Of a stretch of DNA of 64,000 nt, positions 61,539 to 64,000 are shown in pieces. Position 1 is the stretch's first letter. Each line of letters begins with the position of its first letter. The DNA is from Sutterella sp. (GTDB lineage Bacteria > Pseudomonadota > Gammaproteobacteria > Burkholderiales > Burkholderiaceae_F). Location: contig DYBN01000035.1 in NCBI GenBank assembly GCA_019418605.1, forward strand, positions 1-64,000, given 5' to 3'. Made by a program: the position numbers and the translations under genes. The notes beneath the pieces were generated by a model. That model was not told the DNA's origin. It ran no database searches and saw only the letters and a program-made list of their open reading frames with translations.

Positions 61539-61587
61539 AAGACACCTTCTCCCTTTGTGCAGCAGCACGGCAATTTGGACGTCAATT

Positions 61588-63013
61588 ATGAAACAGTGCA
61601 CGCGACGAACGTTTTTGCGCACCAACGCATATCTCGGAGCCGCCGTGGCGGCGGGCGCTCTGCTGCCCGGCGCCTCAGGCAGGGCCGCTTTTGCCGCACA
61701 GGCCCCGATCGACGACGGCTTCGTGAGGCTCGAGGGCGGCCTTGCAACCATCGGCAGCCCCGAAACTGAACGGCAGCGCTCGTCTGACGAAGTGCGCCAC
61801 CAAGTGCGCATCAGCCCCTTTTTACGTTGACAAGTACGAAGTCACGCAGCGCGACTACGAGGCGCTCATGGGAGTCAACCCGAGCGCATCCAAGGGCGCC
61901 AACCTGCCCGTTGAAAACGTCGCGTGGCTTGACTGCGTGCGCTACTGCAATGCCTTGAGCAAAAAGCGCGGCCTTGCGCCCGTCTACACGATTGAGGGCG
62001 AGGCCGTTGCGTGGGATCGGTCGGCCGACGGCTACCGGCTTTTGACCGAAGCCGAATGGGAGTACGCGGCGCGCGCCGGGTCCGATGCGATTTTCCCGAC
62101 GGGCAGTCAAACCGATCCGGAAAAGCTCAACTATCAAGGCAGTTACCCCTACCTCATTGAGGAAAACTACGTCGTCGAGCGCGACCCCTCCGTGCGCCCG
62201 GGGCGCAACCGCGGCCGCACGGTGCCCGTCACGGAACTTTCGCCCAATGCCTTCGGGCTATTGAACATGCACGGCAACGTGGCCGAGTGGGTGTTTGACT
62301 ACTACGGCGCCTACGACGCCAACACGCCGCAGGATCCGGCGGGCCCCGAGACGGGCGCGCTGCGCGTTGCCAGAGGCGGCTCCTTCAACGACTTTGCAAA
62401 GCACATTCGCAGCAGCTACCGCTCGGCGCTCAACCCGATCGACGCCGACCGCAACCTTGGCTTTCGCTTGGCAAGAAACGCCGTCCCCATCGAAAGCGTT
62501 GTGCGCACGCAGGCCCCGAGGCGCATCGCCATGCCAGCCCGGCCAAAGGTGCTGATCGCCTATTTCTCCTACTCGGGCAACACGCGCGACGCCGCGCTCT
62601 ACATGGGCGAGCGCCTCGGGCTTGAACCCTTTGAAATCACGATGAAGGAGCCCTATCACGGAGAAATTTATGAAGTGTCGCAGCGCGACATGAACGCCGG
62701 CGCAAGGCCCGCTCTGGCCAGGCTCGTTGACAACCTTTCTCAGTACGACGTGATCCTTCTGGGCTATCCCACCTGGTGGGCGACCGTGCCGCCGCCCGTT
62801 CTCACCTTTGTTGAGTCACAGAACTTCGCGGGGAAAATCATTTTGCCCTTTAGCAGCCACGGCAGCACCGACTTCGGGGAGAGCCTCTCGGATCTTGCCA
62901 AGGCGGTTCCCGAAGCTTATGTCGGCATCGGCCTTGAGTTCTACTACTCGGGCGGGCGCAGGCTCAAAGGACGCATCGACGAGTGGCTGCGCAGCAGCGG
63001 CGTATTGAAATGA
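61588..63013 (+). pseudogene. Exported SUMF1-flavodoxin fusion, copy 2, frameshifted in T run
   Basis: A tandem paralogue of the previous gene. Translation from ATG 61588 gives a Tat signal (CTRRTFLRTNAYLGAAVAAG) and the first 76 or so residues of the SUMF1 domain, then stops at 61830. The rest (KYEVTQRDYEALMG... through the flavodoxin domain to 63013) is in the +1 frame. The change lies in TTTTT at 61819-61823; with four T the reading is SPFYVDKYEV, matching copy 1 (APFWVDPYEV). This may be a true mutation, slippage-type switching or a sequencing error. All flavodoxin motifs (SYSGNTRDA, YPTWWATVPPP) are intact, suggesting selection on the protein. Confidence 0.8.
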
Positions 63014-63098
63014 CGAGCCGCCTTCAAACCCAAACCGCAGTCAGGGACAGAATCTTGACGATGGTCAAACGTAAGAAGCAAATTCCGGAGGGTAAATC

Positions 63099-63809
63099 AT
63101 GACGCGCAGAGCACTGGCAAAAATCGTAATTGATGCGGCGATTCTGACGCTCATGCTGTGCCTGATCAGCTACCCCCTCATTCGCGGACTCTGGCGTCAC
63201 GCCATGATGGGGTGCGCCTTTGCGACCTGCTTTGTCATTCACCAGGCATTCAACGCCTGGTGGTACCGCTCGCTCGCAACAGGCAGGTGGAACGCGCGGC
63301 GCGTCATTCTCACGGCGCTTGACTTTATCCTTATTGCCGACGTTGTCGTGCTCGTGACAAGCGCCGTTTTGCTCGCCGGGGAGGTCTTTTCCTTTGCCGC
63401 CTTTCCCATGACGAACTGGGCAAGAAGCCTTCACGTGACGGCCACGGCCTGGGCGCTTGTGCTTGCAAGCGTGCACCTTGGCTTTCACGGAGAGGCTTTC
63501 TGGAAAAAATTCAAGGAGACTCTGGGCGTCTTCTGGCCGTGCGCCATGAGCTGCATTATCGGCATCGGCGCCGTCTCCTTCGTTCATACCGAGATGATCT
63601 GGGACTTGCTGCACGAAGACGAAATGAAGCTGCTGCCCGAGACCTTCGTCGAGTTCACAGCTCAGCGCTTGGGCGTCGTGATGCTTTTTGCCACGCTCGG
63701 CCGCTGCGTGGTCGAACTGCTGCAGCTCTTTGGCCGAAGAAAGCGAAGCCAACGCGGTCTCAGGCCGCGCGCCCCGCAGACCGCGCCCTCGCCGCTTGAG
63801 GCCGAATAG
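63099..63809 (+). CDS. DUF4405 membrane protein
   Basis: A 236-residue inner-membrane protein with about five hydrophobic segments. It matches the DUF4405 family (related to cytochrome-b-like heme anchors): AILTLMLCLISYPLIRGLWRH, CAFATCFVIHQAFNAWWYRSL and SLHVTATAWALVLASVHLGF carry in-membrane histidines that could bind heme. Such proteins often sit beside flavodoxin genes. GGAGGG lies 7 bases before the ATG. It begins 85 bases after the second fusion gene and is probably cotranscribed, so it may pass electrons from the quinone pool to the exported flavodoxins. The C-terminal tail is basic and disordered. Confidence 0.85.
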   Translation: MTRRALAKIVIDAAILTLMLCLISYPLIRGLWRHAMMGCAFATCFVIHQAFNAWWYRSLATGRWNARRVILTALDFILIADVVVLVTSAVLLAGEVFSFAAFPMTNWARSLHVTATAWALVLASVHLGFHGEAFWKKFKETLGVFWPCAMSCIIGIGAVSFVHTEMIWDLLHEDEMKLLPETFVEFTAQRLGVVMLFATLGRCVVELLQLFGRRKRSQRGLRPRAPQTAPSPLEAE

Positions 63810-63833
63810 AAGAGAAAACGAATCCAACCCGTC

Positions 63834-63876
63834 AGCCGCCGTCAGGCCCTTCATTGAACCGCGGCGGCTTGTTTTC
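63834..63876 (+). terminator. Candidate terminator after DUF4405 gene
   Basis: AGCCGCC (63834-63840) pairs with GGCGGCT (63863-63869), followed by TGTTTTCTT. The loop is long (22 bases). The remaining bases to the window end show nothing recognisable. Confidence 0.55.
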
Positions 63877-64000
63877 TTCCAGCCTCGAATCCGCAGGACG
63901 TCGGAATCAGCAAGGAAAAGAAAAAATCGAGAGAACACAGGAGGGCGGCAGGAGCGCTGAAAAGGTGCGGCCCAAAAGAAAAATTCCGGGCAAACCTCGC

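Noticed and set aside
63024..63938. Minus-strand frame of 304 codons opposite the DUF4405 gene
   Set aside because: It is antisense to a clear membrane protein gene with a good ribosome-binding site, and has His/Gly-rich shadow composition.

Overview
The window reads as a chromosome segment from a GC-rich, host-associated betaproteobacterium, most likely order Burkholderiales, family Sutterellaceae (Sutterella/Parasutterella-like). The basis is the gene content: an ilvBNC cluster, a DUF2486-like protein next to holC, a brkB-tsaB-rimI-UDG-lapB run, soluble molybdopterin oxidoreductases of an anaerobe and paired NSS transporters. GTG and TTG starts and very GC-rich third codon positions are common. 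No rRNA, tRNA or CRISPR array was recognised. Taxonomy is inference; no search was run.

Layout. 1-9.4 kb: M20 hydrolase, Sir2 deacylase, GNAT, LysE exporter, an outer-membrane barrel, a NUDIX protein, then the minus-strand ilvB-ilvN-ilvC operon. 10-13.7 kb: two tandem NSS sodium-coupled transporters and a TrmH-type rRNA methyltransferase. 13.7-14.6 kb: a long intergenic region holding a perfect FNR box and NtrC-like dyads. 14.6-23 kb: acyl-CoA synthetase, overlapping trpE-trpG, a D-threonine aldolase/D-serine dehydratase-like PLP enzyme, a small orphan gene and lysC. 23.2-25.6 kb: a visibly AT-richer island of small exported or membrane proteins, one apparently broken, flanked by decayed repeats.

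25.6-37 kb is housekeeping: rpe, DUF2486-like, holC, pepA, DUF4186, then the minus-strand run brkB-tsaB-rimI-UDG-lapB, and proS. 37-40.1 kb holds two tandem ISAs1-type transposase genes, the first lacking a catalytic Asp and frameshifted. 40.4-48 kb: an orphan FixJ/LuxR regulator, a DMT transporter, ppiD, adenine deaminase, a divergent TetR regulator and a flavin-reductase-like protein.

48.8-63.8 kb is the most interesting part. A Tat-exported molybdopterin oxidoreductase, a four-cluster ferredoxin subunit and a TorD chaperone form an operon with no membrane anchor, facing a LysR regulator. Next to it is a three-gene minus-strand operon (TerB-N protein, P-loop ATPase, DEAD/DEAH helicase) whose order and domains match the Shango anti-phage system. 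Divergent from it lie two tandem genes for exported SUMF1-flavodoxin fusions (one interrupted by a T-run frameshift) and a DUF4405 membrane protein, which together look like an undescribed extracytoplasmic redox module.
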